DNA from: Lactiplantibacillus garii
GTDB lineage: Bacteria; Bacillota; Bacilli; Lactobacillales; Lactobacillaceae
Reading direction: 5' to 3'
NCBI RefSeq assembly: GCF_003885105.1
Contig: NZ_QWZQ01000012.1
Span: 1 to 64,000, forward strand
Length of the DNA: 64,000 bases
Shown: in pieces, positions 35,201 to 44,132 of the stretch
Numbering within the stretch: the stretch's first letter is position 1
Layout of the letters: each line of letters opens with the position of its first letter
Notes under the pieces: model-generated
Database searches by the model: none
The model's input: only the letters and a program-made list of their open reading frames with translations
What the model was told of the DNA's origin: nothing
Position numbers and translations under genes: made by a program

Positions 35201-35492
35201 ATTTTTATCCTTATTGATATGACTACTATTCAAGATATATGGGGACAACCTCCTGAATTCAAACGATGGTTCTTATAAGTTCCACAAATTTTGCACATTA
35301 AAAACACCTTCAAGTATTAATTTGTTTTTATTAATGTAGTTACTGCCCTAAGTCCATCATGTTTATTGTACAACAAAACAGGACTATAAATATCGTTTCA
35401 AATCCTATATGACTACTATTCAAGACCACGTTCAACCATGCAAACGACCCCTAACCGTCCTAATCCTTATTAATATGACTACTATTCAAGAC
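35201..35492 (-). CRISPR. Small, decayed type II-A CRISPR array
   Basis: One intact 36-base repeat lies at 35457-35492 (minus strand begins GTCTTGAATAGTAGTCATAT). A 30-base spacer (35427-35456) separates it from a repeat with a 5-base internal deletion (35396-35426). A third repeat with a degenerate 3' end is at 35201-35236. The 159 bases between the last two contain no clear repeat. The array reads in the same direction as the cas genes and starts only 24 bases after csn2. Confidence 0.85.
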
Positions 35493-35500
35493 CGTCATAT

Positions 35501-35514
35501 CCTAATCCTTATCT
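35501..35514 (-). repeat. Truncated CRISPR repeat at the csn2 boundary
   Basis: CCTAATCCTTAT at 35501-35512 equals the 3' part of the CRISPR repeat and lies between the first intact repeat and the csn2 stop, where a leader is normally found. Confidence 0.55.
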
Positions 35515-35516
35515 AA

Positions 35517-36194
35517 TTAACTCATATCACGCCAATCTACTAAATCGCTGTCGACGTAATAATAACAGGAATTTCGAAACTTCTTCACTCGCTTTAATTC
35601 TGAGTATTCAATGATAAGTAAAGTTGCCTGTAATTCCTTTAATAACTGATTAATTGCTGTTAACTGCTTAGTGGTGACGTAATGGCTAACGTTTGTCAAA
35701 ACAATACATTTTTGACTACCTAATTCAACGTGCGTTTGAATCAAGGTCTCCAATATTTCACTGGCATTCTCCGCCAACGTTTTTGGAAACGAGATTCCCA
35801 CAAACTTCATGATCTTGTCGATATTAGGTAACTCAGTCACTTCTAACGGTAAATCCATCAAAAAACTAGCATCTGTTACCTGTGAAACCATTTTACTACC
35901 ACTTTCAAGTAGTGCTACTTGCTGATTGTCAACCATTAATTCAATGATTCGCTGTTGGATTTTCTGTTTAAACAAGTGGTTCAGATCTACCGTTAGCATC
36001 AGATCCCCATACCAACTACATTGACTGGCTATGGTTTTCAACTCAAGGTTATCGTCACTCACCCGAATAGTATCCGTACGATCTTCAAATCCTTGAATCA
36101 AATCAAAATACATTTTGCTGCTTCCAGTATCAATTACATTAATTTTTCCCGGCTCTACATGAAAAGGTCTAAAAGGATAATACGTCAAATTCAT
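35517..36194 (-). CDS. csn2: CRISPR-associated protein Csn2
   Basis: A 225-residue Csn2 protein, the type II-A ring-forming DNA-end-binding protein needed for spacer acquisition with Cas1, Cas2 and Cas9. It begins MNLTYYPFRPFHVEPGKINVID and has the expected length for the compact Csn2 form. Its ATG overlaps the cas2 stop by four bases (ATGA). Its stop lies just 24 bases from the first CRISPR repeat. Confidence 0.92.
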   Translation of the reverse strand: MNLTYYPFRPFHVEPGKINVIDTGSSKMYFDLIQGFEDRTDTIRVSDDNLELKTIASQCSWYGDLMLTVDLNHLFKQKIQQRIIELMVDNQQVALLESGSKMVSQVTDASFLMDLPLEVTELPNIDKIMKFVGISFPKTLAENASEILETLIQTHVELGSQKCIVLTNVSHYVTTKQLTAINQLLKELQATLLIIEYSELKRVKKFRNSCYYYVDSDLVDWRDMS

Positions 36195-36496
36195 ATGACA
36201 ATAGTCCTTTCCGACGAATTCGTGATATCCGTACTTGGCTCCCCCACGATATAATGCATGGCTTGGTACTGTTTTTCAGTCACCGTCATCGTCTGAACTT
36301 TACCACCCGGTGGTGCCAACGGTGTGATTCTTTTTTCGACAAATTGTGCCGCCTTCTTATTGACACACACGCGCACATAATTTGAATATTGCATCATTAA
36401 AAAGCCTTCACCAATCAGTGCTTTTCGAAATCGCCGGTACGCCCGTCGCTGTTCAGACGTATCCATTGGCACATCAAACATGACTATTAATCGCAT
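36191..36496 (-). CDS. cas2: CRISPR-associated endonuclease Cas2
   Basis: A 101-residue Cas2 with the ferredoxin-like start MRLIVMFDVPMDTSEQRRAYRRFRKAL (read in part) including the Asp of FDVP. It bridges two Cas1 dimers in the integrase. I start at MRLIVMF because GAGG stands 9 bases upstream; an ATG five codons earlier lacks a site. It overlaps the end of cas1 by 23 bases and csn2 by 4, indicating translational coupling. Confidence 0.95.
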   Translation of the reverse strand: MRLIVMFDVPMDTSEQRRAYRRFRKALIGEGFLMMQYSNYVRVCVNKKAAQFVEKRITPLAPPGGKVQTMTVTEKQYQAMHYIVGEPSTDITNSSERTIVI

Positions 36497-37379
36497 GACT
36501 CGATACCTCATCTGGTAAGATCACCTCTACCTTGATTTCATCCGTTTCTTCACTCAAAAAATGTAAACAACTAGCAACATGTTGACTAATAGCATTGCTT
36601 AGATACGTTTGTTGACCATTAAAATTAATTTCAACGCTCAACAACGCTACAAGTCCAATCTTCACATCTGGTGTCAACTCGATAAACTTTTGTTGACTGA
36701 CCCACTGATCCACAATGGGCCGAAATGGTTCCATTAGATCCGATCCCAGGTTAAACTCGTTTTCATTATTCACATGGTGAATTCCGATACAGGTTAAATA
36801 GCCATTGGAAACAATCTCGCGATTAACTAGTGATAGTAACAATGCATACCCATAATTCAGTGCGGCGTTAGCCGGATCAAAGTTTCTGCGATGAAATTCA
36901 TCACCAAACAATAAAGTAAAATATTTATTAGCCACCACGGCTTCACGATTCGTCGCGTCGTTTAGTTCCAACTTATCCAGTTCATCACTCAATTCCTGTG
37001 AGTCGCCACCAATAAAATCGATTACCTGTATTTGATTAGTAATTTTACTAGCCGTAATTTTAGTCCACAAGTTCTCAACCCGTTGCGTACTCCAAGCAAC
37101 TTGCTTACGAACTAGGTCAGCAGTTCGTCTAGTTGGATAATAATCATTAGTTTCACAAACCGGTTCACCCTGATGGTCCGTAAAAACAATTTTAACGTGG
37201 GCTTCGGCTAAAGCACACACAGCCGAAGTAGTCACAACTGCCTGGGTAGTCCCAATTAACAGTAATTGTAAATCCGTGATTGGCACGTGGTACTTATCCT
37301 GATCCGTTTGAATAATTAACAACCTATTTGAATACGAAACCTTTGCATGCTGTGTAATGACCATGTTTCGCCATCCCAT
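36474..37379 (-). CDS. cas1: CRISPR-associated integrase Cas1
   Basis: A 301-residue type II Cas1. The family start MGWRNMVITQHAKVSYSNRLL is clear and defines the start with GAAGGA 6 bases upstream; the open frame begins two codons earlier. The metal-binding region is intact (NYGYALLLSLVNREIVSNGY, the His of GIHHVNN, then NLGSDLMEPFRP). It inserts spacers with Cas2. It lies after the tracrRNA-containing gap downstream of cas9. Confidence 0.95.
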   Translation of the reverse strand: MGWRNMVITQHAKVSYSNRLLIIQTDQDKYHVPITDLQLLLIGTTQAVVTTSAVCALAEAHVKIVFTDHQGEPVCETNDYYPTRRTADLVRKQVAWSTQRVENLWTKITASKITNQIQVIDFIGGDSQELSDELDKLELNDATNREAVVANKYFTLLFGDEFHRRNFDPANAALNYGYALLLSLVNREIVSNGYLTCIGIHHVNNENEFNLGSDLMEPFRPIVDQWVSQQKFIELTPDVKIGLVALLSVEINFNGQQTYLSNAISQHVASCLHFLSEETDEIKVEVILPDEVSSHAINSHV

Positions 37380-37391
37380 ATTCATTCCTTC

Positions 37392-37419
37392 TTGCCTATT
37401 TAATTTTTTGTGCTACTAT
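37392..37419 (+). promoter_or_regulatory. Promoter of tracrRNA
   Basis: TTGCCT, 16 bases, TACTAT preceded by TGC (extended minus-10), with a predicted start near 37426. Confidence 0.65.
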
Positions 37420-37425
37420 TAACCT

Positions 37426-37580
37426 GTATCAATTTTTAATCCTTATTGATATGACTACTAGCGTCAAGATCAAACAAGACTTTTAGTCGAGTTTCACCTT
37501 TTGAGGTCCTTGCATCTATGCATTTATTGGGCCCTACATATGTACATGGATGTCACCAGTTACTTGGTGGCACCTTTTTT
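37426..37580 (+). ncRNA. tracrRNA
   Basis: The anti-repeat at 37438-37470 complements the CRISPR repeat over 21 bases with one wobble pair, then a bulge (GCG against T) and a lower stem of about 6 pairs. Downstream hairpins are GACT-TTT-AGTC (nexus), ACCT-TTTG-AGGT and TGCA-TCTA-TGCA, ending at a strong terminator. It is encoded opposite to the cas genes, between cas9 and cas1. Confidence 0.9.
37548..37580 (+). terminator. tracrRNA terminator
   Basis: A stem of about 10 bp (GG-A-TGTCACCA with TGGTGGCACC, one bulged A) followed by TTTTTT. Confidence 0.9.
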
Positions 37581-37583
37581 GTT

Positions 37584-40500
37584 TTAAAGATCTTTCAAAG
37601 CAACTTTTCGTTCAAACAATCCGGTTGGTGATTGGTAAATGATTTCCGCGTTCTCTGTTAACTTGATTCCGCCGGATAACATTAATTTTCCGAAGTCTTT
37701 TCCGAGTCCTAATTCGCGTAAATCGCCCAGTGTAGCGTTAGCATGAAGTCCAATAAACAACTGATTTAGCACTGCTTTTTTAAGTTCAAGATCATTAATT
37801 TGCTTAAAATCATCCACTTTTGATAGCAGTTTTTTTCTAAATCCTCGATTTTCATACAATTGGAAATATCTTTTTACTTGTTTAATCGTAGCATCAAACA
37901 CCTGGTCTAAATCATTTGACGTTGCTTCCTTCCTTCGTAATTTTCTTTGAACACCTAATTTCAATATTAATTCTTGGATATTGTGATAATAAAAATTAGT
38001 TCCTAATGCAAACCGGTGAACCTTCCCTTTAAAGTCATCGCGAAAAACTTGTTCAAATCTAACCTTTGGAAGAACAACCTCAAATTCATCCTGAGTCATT
38101 GCATTAGTCTTCTTATCAAACCGTTCAAACTTCGGTGCAATCACTACCTCAACCGCTTCTTTTTCGGATTTCCCGCTAGCTACCAATTGTTTAATTTGTG
38201 ATAACTGACGCGTCGCAATTCCCATAACCTTAAATTCAAAACTCTGTTTCTTGGGTACTTTCACAATAGCCAAGTAAGCCGATTTTTCGCTTGAATAACC
38301 CCCATAGATGTCCGTATTCATCCCTTTTTTCTTTGGAATTAATGTTTTAGAGTTATTATCCGAAGCCTTGTACAGTGTCTGATTAAACATGGCCGCGTTA
38401 CTTCCATAAACTTCACGGTTCACTAAAATCCGTTTAAAGTTATAGATTTTGGCAAACATGGCTAAATCGCGGTCCTTATCCCAAAGTACCTCTCCCGTTT
38501 CCGCAATGGTAATTGGTTTTGTAACCGACTTTAATTTTTCAATTACGTTAAACCGATTCATAGTCACCGGTACCTTGGCAAACTTACCATAAACAAAGAA
38601 ACGTTCTAACTTCGGATACCGCCGTAGTAAATAATTACCAATAAACGCCGTCAAATAAGCATCAAAAGCGTGGTGGTAATTATTGATTTCTCTAACTTTA
38701 GGAAAATTAAACGTTTCTCTAAATTGGTGCGTTAGATCTGCTTTGACGGATACAATGGCCGTCTCCGGGTATTTCGCGTCAATTAAACTAGTAATCAGTT
38801 TAATAACCTGACGTGTTTCAACTAATTGCCGGTGGATAAAACCCTCAGCGTACTTATTAATTTCGTTCCGACGTAACGTTAAATGACGTAATTTTCGACT
38901 AGAGATCAACCCAACCTGGTGTAGTTTCCGCCATTCGCCACCCATCCGGTCACCAAACTTTTCACTAGCAAAATTATCGTCCTTTTCCCGATTAAGCACG
39001 GCGTTAGTCAATACCCGGTTGTCCAGTGAATCGTCTTTAATTAAGGATTGCGGCAAAATGTGATCAATATCGTAATTTGATAACTGATCAATATTAATCA
39101 ATTTACCCGTATATAAATCACGCCCATTTTGCATAAAATAAAGGACTAGGCGGTCCGTAAACGTCGCTTTATCTTTCACTTTAGTCTGTAACTCGGCTTT
39201 AACATCCGTATCAACAATTTCTTTGGCCGTAGTTTTATAGACATTTTGAATTTGATTGGCACGTGCTTGAATTCGACGGCCTACTTGGCCCCCACCCCGT
39301 GCAGCTTCAATGTATACATGACTCGGTGCCTGACCATGCATGGCATTCGTTATATCCGCCAGTACGAGCATGACTTGGCGAATCGCTTTTTTATTTTGCG
39401 GTGAAGTATACAAGCTATTGATTGTATCTTGCAAATCTGACTCATGTAAATCAACGGAATTAGCCGCAGTAACTTGTTTTGCAATTGATTCCTGACTAAG
39501 TAATTCCATAAAATTATGATTAGTTGCCCACAGCTCATCCAAAATTGAACGCCCATTTTCATCTCTAAACGACGTTAGCAACTTTTTAGATAGTTGACCC
39601 CAACCACGATAACGTAAGTGACTTAAGGCTTTACGTTGAGCTTCAGATAGCCAAGTAATCGTGGTTAACTTAGTCATAAAAATTTCATTATCTTCAAAAA
39701 TGGTCGACCACATAATAATTTTTTCGATATCATCCTGCTTCACTGAATCAATTAAAGCTTCTGGGATGATCTTCTTCAAATCATAATAGGTTGATAATGA
39801 ACTGTTGAATTGTTTGGGATCTGCTAAGCCCGTGATTTTAGGCTCCACCGGATACTCACCAGCACTTACTAAATTACGTTGGATAACCTTTACACTGACC
39901 GTCTTTTTTTGTTTAAAAACCTGCTCATATAACCGTTGCTTTTGCGCAACCGTAATGGGTTGACCATCAATTTTAATCTTATTTAATTCGTTAAGTACCA
40001 TGAATCGCTGATAAATTAGACTATGTTGTGGAAGGACGTCTTCTCCTAGCAAATACGTATCCGTCGTTTTCATTCGTTGAATAAATTGAGTTGCCGACGC
40101 TTCTCGGTCTACTTTTTCCTCAAAATTCCACGGCGTAATCTGTCCCTTTCCCTTACGAACCATCCATGCAAACTGGGCGTTAGCCGTCTTTTCCTGCAGT
40201 TCTGAGGTAATTAACGGCCCAACGTAATATGGGATTCGAAAACCAACTAATTCATCCAACTTATACGGAAATTTTCCCTGACGTTTCTTAACCGGATTGG
40301 CTTCGCCTAACCATGGGTAGTATCGCTTTTGATTACTAATAATCTGATCCATCTCATTTTGTTGTACTTGATACGGGATGGCACCATTTTGTTTGGTTCG
40401 TAACTTTGGCATAAATTCTTCAATTGAAATTGCCTGTTGAATTTTTGCTGCAAACTCATTTTCACTCGCGTCAAGTTTAATAAATTTCTCTAATTCCTTA

Positions 40501-41636
40501 TAAAAATCAGCTTGTGGTACCGATTTACTCTTAACACCATCAATATAATGGTCATACGTGGTCCGAATAGCGTGCTTCCGTACAATATCTGTTTGGCTAT
40601 CTAAATAAGCTTTAAACAAGACCAAATCATCATGATGGTGGTTATATTTATCAATCATACTTTGTGAAAATGACTTACCCTCAGGAATTAATTGTGCCAA
40701 ATTAACAGCTGCGTATAATTCTATGACTGATGCCATTAATTCCTGTGCTAAATTTGACATGTCCTTTTCAATAATCGGTAAAGCGTCCTGACTGTCACCC
40801 ATTTCAAAGGCCCAGTCCTTTTTCGCATTCGCGTCAACCTCGGTAACGGTCAAAACATCCACCTTAGCTTTGTTTCCAACTAGGGCTTTGGCAAATTCAC
40901 TAATTACCGCTTTTTGGCGCTTCTTTAAGTCCGCCGTTGTTCCGGTGATTGGGGCTAATAATGGCGTAATTTGTTTTTGCTGATCGCTACGTGATAAATC
41001 GTTACGAACTAAAATTTGCTTGATGCTTTGTAAATCTTTTTGATTATTAGTTAACTGGAGGTTTAAACTAATATCAATTTGCGCCCAAAGTTCATTGATG
41101 GCTTTAAATTTAGCACCCAGTTGAAGTTTTACAGTTTGGTAGTCCGCTACAGAACCATTGCGTAGAAAATTTCCCCGACTTTTCACGATGTGATGTAGCG
41201 CCAGATATATTTCACGAACATCAAATTGACGTTTCTCAGTCATCAGAGCTTGACGCAGATGGTACATCGTTGGGTACTGATCATAAAATGCTTTATCCGT
41301 TCGATCATTGAACAACGTTTTAGCTAGGCCATTGTACTGAAGATCCCGTGGTGAAACAGCTGAATACTTTCGCCGGGCAAAAAAATCCTCATCCACCTTA
41401 CTAACAGGTTGGTCAAAAAATTCACGCAGTAATCGTAGCCGCCATTTTACCCGCTTCAAACGTCGCCGAGTTGCTCGAAAACTGCGTCGTTCCGCGGCTG
41501 GCTCACCTTCCTTAAATAGTCGGGCTCCGATCGCCGTTTTCCCCTTAACCTTGATCAGATGCCCCGTTTGATCCACAACGGTCCAACCGACCGAGTTACT
41601 CCCAATATCTAATCCAACACCGTACGGTTCTCCCAT
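37584..41636 (-). CDS. cas9: CRISPR-associated endonuclease Cas9 (type II-A)
   Basis: A 1350-residue RNA-guided nuclease. RuvC-I begins GVGLDIGSNSVGW with catalytic D10; the arginine-rich bridge helix follows (RRSFRATRRRLKRVKWR). RuvC-II is VYIEAARG near residue 776, the HNH site is YDIDHILPQS near 855, and RuvC-III is HHAFDAYL near 990. All catalytic residues are present and the C-terminal PAM-interacting domain is full length, so the enzyme looks functional. GGAGG precedes the ATG. The coding sequence is more AT-rich than its neighbours. Confidence 0.97.
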   Translation of the reverse strand: MGEPYGVGLDIGSNSVGWTVVDQTGHLIKVKGKTAIGARLFKEGEPAAERRSFRATRRRLKRVKWRLRLLREFFDQPVSKVDEDFFARRKYSAVSPRDLQYNGLAKTLFNDRTDKAFYDQYPTMYHLRQALMTEKRQFDVREIYLALHHIVKSRGNFLRNGSVADYQTVKLQLGAKFKAINELWAQIDISLNLQLTNNQKDLQSIKQILVRNDLSRSDQQKQITPLLAPITGTTADLKKRQKAVISEFAKALVGNKAKVDVLTVTEVDANAKKDWAFEMGDSQDALPIIEKDMSNLAQELMASVIELYAAVNLAQLIPEGKSFSQSMIDKYNHHHDDLVLFKAYLDSQTDIVRKHAIRTTYDHYIDGVKSKSVPQADFYKELEKFIKLDASENEFAAKIQQAISIEEFMPKLRTKQNGAIPYQVQQNEMDQIISNQKRYYPWLGEANPVKKRQGKFPYKLDELVGFRIPYYVGPLITSELQEKTANAQFAWMVRKGKGQITPWNFEEKVDREASATQFIQRMKTTDTYLLGEDVLPQHSLIYQRFMVLNELNKIKIDGQPITVAQKQRLYEQVFKQKKTVSVKVIQRNLVSAGEYPVEPKITGLADPKQFNSSLSTYYDLKKIIPEALIDSVKQDDIEKIIMWSTIFEDNEIFMTKLTTITWLSEAQRKALSHLRYRGWGQLSKKLLTSFRDENGRSILDELWATNHNFMELLSQESIAKQVTAANSVDLHESDLQDTINSLYTSPQNKKAIRQVMLVLADITNAMHGQAPSHVYIEAARGGGQVGRRIQARANQIQNVYKTTAKEIVDTDVKAELQTKVKDKATFTDRLVLYFMQNGRDLYTGKLINIDQLSNYDIDHILPQSLIKDDSLDNRVLTNAVLNREKDDNFASEKFGDRMGGEWRKLHQVGLISSRKLRHLTLRRNEINKYAEGFIHRQLVETRQVIKLITSLIDAKYPETAIVSVKADLTHQFRETFNFPKVREINNYHHAFDAYLTAFIGNYLLRRYPKLERFFVYGKFAKVPVTMNRFNVIEKLKSVTKPITIAETGEVLWDKDRDLAMFAKIYNFKRILVNREVYGSNAAMFNQTLYKASDNNSKTLIPKKKGMNTDIYGGYSSEKSAYLAIVKVPKKQSFEFKVMGIATRQLSQIKQLVASGKSEKEAVEVVIAPKFERFDKKTNAMTQDEFEVVLPKVRFEQVFRDDFKGKVHRFALGTNFYYHNIQELILKLGVQRKLRRKEATSNDLDQVFDATIKQVKRYFQLYENRGFRKKLLSKVDDFKQINDLELKKAVLNQLFIGLHANATLGDLRELGLGKDFGKLMLSGGIKLTENAEIIYQSPTGLFERKVALKDL

Positions 41637-41667
41637 TTCATTGCCTCCATATTCAAGTTATGCCACT

Positions 41668-41697
41668 ATTATCACCCACAGATATTACAACTTGCAA
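41668..41697 (-). promoter_or_regulatory. Promoter of cas9 operon
   Basis: TTGCAA, 18 bases, GATAAT on the minus strand, about 30 bases before the cas9 start. Confidence 0.65.
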
Positions 41698-41736
41698 CTA
41701 TTAAAAAATCAACATTAGCAGTTATTGTAAGCGCAT

Positions 41737-42531
41737 TTATATCTCTTGGAAACTCCCCTTCACCAACCAATGCATCACAGCGGGTAACTGTTCGTTCCAC
41801 AAAGGCCAGTCGTGACGACCAGGACCTTCCCACCAAGTAAAGTGATCACCAAGCTTAGTCCTGAATAATTCGCGGCTGGCAACGTCCATTCCGCGCAACA
41901 TGTCCTGATCGCCAGTCGTCATCAATACTCGTAACGGGGTCACAGTTGGTTGTAACTGTTTTACCAGCCAATTAACGTCGTTCGGCGTACCGGTTAACCG
42001 TTGCGGGTCAAAGGCGGCGTCCATGTCCGGCATAATGGCCGCTTGTGCCATTCGAAACCGGGCTAAATCGGTGACTGGTGACAACGCCGCCACCGCGGCA
42101 AATTTTTCGGGATACGTGAGCGCCCAACGCAACGCCCCGTAGCCGCCCATGGAATTTCCCGCCACGAAATTAGCCCGCGGATTCGCACTTAACGGAAATA
42201 GGTAGCGCATCCGTTCTGGTAATTCCATCGTCATAAACGTCCAGTACTTCGGCCCCGCCACCATGTCCGTGTAAAATCCCCGCTCGGTCTGGGGCATCAC
42301 CACTGCCACTCGGTACTGCGTCGCCAACCGTTCAATCGCCGTTTCACGTAACCAGGTCGTGGCGTCACCGCCTAGCCCGTGCAACAACCATAACGTCGGT
42401 AACGCCTGGTGACCACTACGGAAAGCAGCCGCTACAGTTCCGGCCGACGTCATTGGTTCGGGTAAAACAACTTGAACCTGCACCGACCGCCGCAGCGTAT
42501 TTGAAAAAAAGTTATTATTGTGAATCGACAT
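41737..42531 (-). CDS. Esterase D/tributyrin-esterase-like alpha/beta hydrolase
   Basis: A 264-residue esterase with no signal peptide. The oxyanion region is LLHGLGGDATTWLRET; the nucleophile Ser lies in GNSMGGYGALRWAL; the Asp is in TTGDQDM and the His in GPGRHDWPLW. The fold matches the FrmB/EstA type that hydrolyses short-chain esters. It is followed on the same strand by cas9 after 100 bases, which contains a cas9 promoter. GGAGGG precedes the ATG. Confidence 0.88.
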   Translation of the reverse strand: MSIHNNNFFSNTLRRSVQVQVVLPEPMTSAGTVAAAFRSGHQALPTLWLLHGLGGDATTWLRETAIERLATQYRVAVVMPQTERGFYTDMVAGPKYWTFMTMELPERMRYLFPLSANPRANFVAGNSMGGYGALRWALTYPEKFAAVAALSPVTDLARFRMAQAAIMPDMDAAFDPQRLTGTPNDVNWLVKQLQPTVTPLRVLMTTGDQDMLRGMDVASRELFRTKLGDHFTWWEGPGRHDWPLWNEQLPAVMHWLVKGSFQEI

Positions 42532-42564
42532 TGCCAGCCCTCCTAATTTGTAAAGCTCGTTTAT

Positions 42565-43347
42565 TTAAAGCGCTTTCAAAAAATTCAATAGTTGTTCATT
42601 AAACGCCGCCGACTGTTCCGCCATCACGATGTGCCCAGCGGCCGGAATGATTACGCTCTGCCCATTTTGCGCCATTTTAGCGGTGACCGCCGCAAACGCC
42701 GGGTTAAAATACGGCGATTTTTCACCGGCAATAATTAAAAATGGAACCGTAATCTGTGCCACCACGTCCCGCCAATCCTGAAACGCGTGGTTGATCAGCA
42801 GCGGTAACATCAATCCCGCATCAAACGGTGCTTGGGCTTCGACCGCCTTTACTTGGTCGTACGTGTCGTCATCAATGTGCTTGTACGTCGACCGCCCCAA
42901 AGGTAATTTGAAGTAGTCCGGAAAATCACGCCACTGCACCTTTTTGAATCCGTAAGGCCATTGTGGCGTATTAATCATTTTAGGCGTTTGATCGACGTCG
43001 ATCACGGCCCGCACGTATTGATCACCGTAAAGGGACAGGTACGCAAACCAGGTCGACGCACCCATCGAATTGCCAAGTAGAATTGGGCGTTCCAGTCCCA
43101 GTTTTTTAATTAACTCGTGGGCGTCAATTGCCCGGCGGCTCATCCGTGGTCCTTTCGCCGTGTGTTCCGATAGTCCCTGGCAGCGACCATCCAAGTTAAT
43201 CACCCGGTAACCGGCTTGAACTAACACTGGAATCTGGGCGTGCCAAATAGCCTTAGAGCCCCCAAAACCGGTCAAAATAACCACGGGTTGCCCACTGCCC
43301 TCATCGGTATAATCTAACTGAATTCCATCCGACGTTAAAAATTTCAT
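42565..43347 (-). CDS. Alpha/beta hydrolase
   Basis: A 260-residue cytosolic hydrolase. Segments: VILTGFGGSKAIWHAQIP (oxyanion hole), nucleophile Ser in LLGNSMGAS, acid in AGEKSPYF, and catalytic His in AAGHIVMAEQ. Overall pattern is that of small esterases, peroxidases or lactonases; the substrate is open. The gene lies 33 bases upstream of the tributyrin-esterase-like gene and 26 bases downstream of an unknown gene, so the three may be cotranscribed. Confidence 0.85.
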   Translation of the reverse strand: MKFLTSDGIQLDYTDEGSGQPVVILTGFGGSKAIWHAQIPVLVQAGYRVINLDGRCQGLSEHTAKGPRMSRRAIDAHELIKKLGLERPILLGNSMGASTWFAYLSLYGDQYVRAVIDVDQTPKMINTPQWPYGFKKVQWRDFPDYFKLPLGRSTYKHIDDDTYDQVKAVEAQAPFDAGLMLPLLINHAFQDWRDVVAQITVPFLIIAGEKSPYFNPAFAAVTAKMAQNGQSVIIPAAGHIVMAEQSAAFNEQLLNFLKAL

Positions 43348-43373
43348 TTTTAGGCCCTCCTATTCTTTACCAA

Positions 43374-44039
43374 TTAGTCAAAATCATCGATATCTAATTT
43401 AGTCAATTGGGTGAACCAAGTTTGCGTCGCCACATCCGCGTCCGGGGGCGTCATGGTTACCGGGGCAACTAAGCTAGCAACCTTGCCCCAATCCAAAGCT
43501 CCGTCCGTCCGGATTAACCCCCTGCGTAACTGGTTAACTTGGGCTGTGGTCACCTTTTCGAGCTGATCACCAAACATCCCTAATAACGTGTTTACGGCTA
43601 ATTGCGTCGTCAATAATGCTTGCCACGTTAGCGGGGTCAATGCATGACTTACCCCTAGCCGGACCTTTAACGGTACCGCCGGAACTTCCTTTAACAAGAA
43701 GGCTTGAAAATCCAGCAAGTTTGCGTTGACGAGCGCGTAGCCCTGCCATGGTAATTGGCGATTAAATTGTTGCAAGGTTTGTTTGGTAATGGTCGTCACG
43801 TCCCAACTGGGCGTTCCCGTTGCTTGGGCAAGCACTAGCCACTGGGTCACAAAGTGTTGCATCGTTTTGCGCACCACCGGCCGCTGCTTACTTCCACGAG
43901 TCAGGTGATACCGAACCTGTAAAAATTCCACAATTGCGTCGTCCGCAATGACGCGGTCCGCGTGCACTTGGTGTCGCTGTTTTAATTGTCGCAACTTTTT
44001 TTGCCGACTAGCTTTGGCATAGTGCCCCTGTTTAACCAT
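43374..44039 (-). CDS. Protein of unknown function (221 aa)
   Basis: A basic soluble protein, beginning MVKQGHYAKASRQKKLRQLKQRHQ, with a Trp/Leu/Thr-rich helical body and an acidic end (LTKLDIDDFD). No motif, signal peptide or membrane segment recognised. The basic start suggests a nucleic-acid contact but this is weak. I use the ATG at 44039, with AGTGGTGG 6 bases upstream; the open frame starts four codons before with GTG. It is the first gene of a set with two alpha/beta hydrolases. Confidence 0.6.
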   Translation of the reverse strand: MVKQGHYAKASRQKKLRQLKQRHQVHADRVIADDAIVEFLQVRYHLTRGSKQRPVVRKTMQHFVTQWLVLAQATGTPSWDVTTITKQTLQQFNRQLPWQGYALVNANLLDFQAFLLKEVPAVPLKVRLGVSHALTPLTWQALLTTQLAVNTLLGMFGDQLEKVTTAQVNQLRRGLIRTDGALDWGKVASLVAPVTMTPPDADVATQTWFTQLTKLDIDDFD

Positions 44040-44092
44040 TCGTGCCACCACTTTCTAAACTTGATTGTTTTAATTTTACCGCAAAAAATGGC

Positions 44093-44125
44093 AAAACAAA
44101 AAGGCCTTCCATTACCAGGAAGGCC
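44093..44125 (-). terminator. Terminator of the amino-acid permease gene
   Basis: GGCCTTCC-TGGTAAT-GGAAGGCC then TTTTTGTTTT on the minus strand. Confidence 0.92.
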
Positions 44126-44132
44126 CATCTGC

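Noticed and set aside
35318-35353. Possible further decayed CRISPR repeat (TTATTAAT then TTACT)
   Set aside because: Only about half the positions match and the distances to neighbouring repeats do not fit a 66-base unit.
41727-41740. TGTAAGCGCATTTA, cre-like, upstream of cas9
   Set aside because: Two deviations at constrained positions and a place upstream of the cas9 promoter at the end of the esterase gene; too weak to call.
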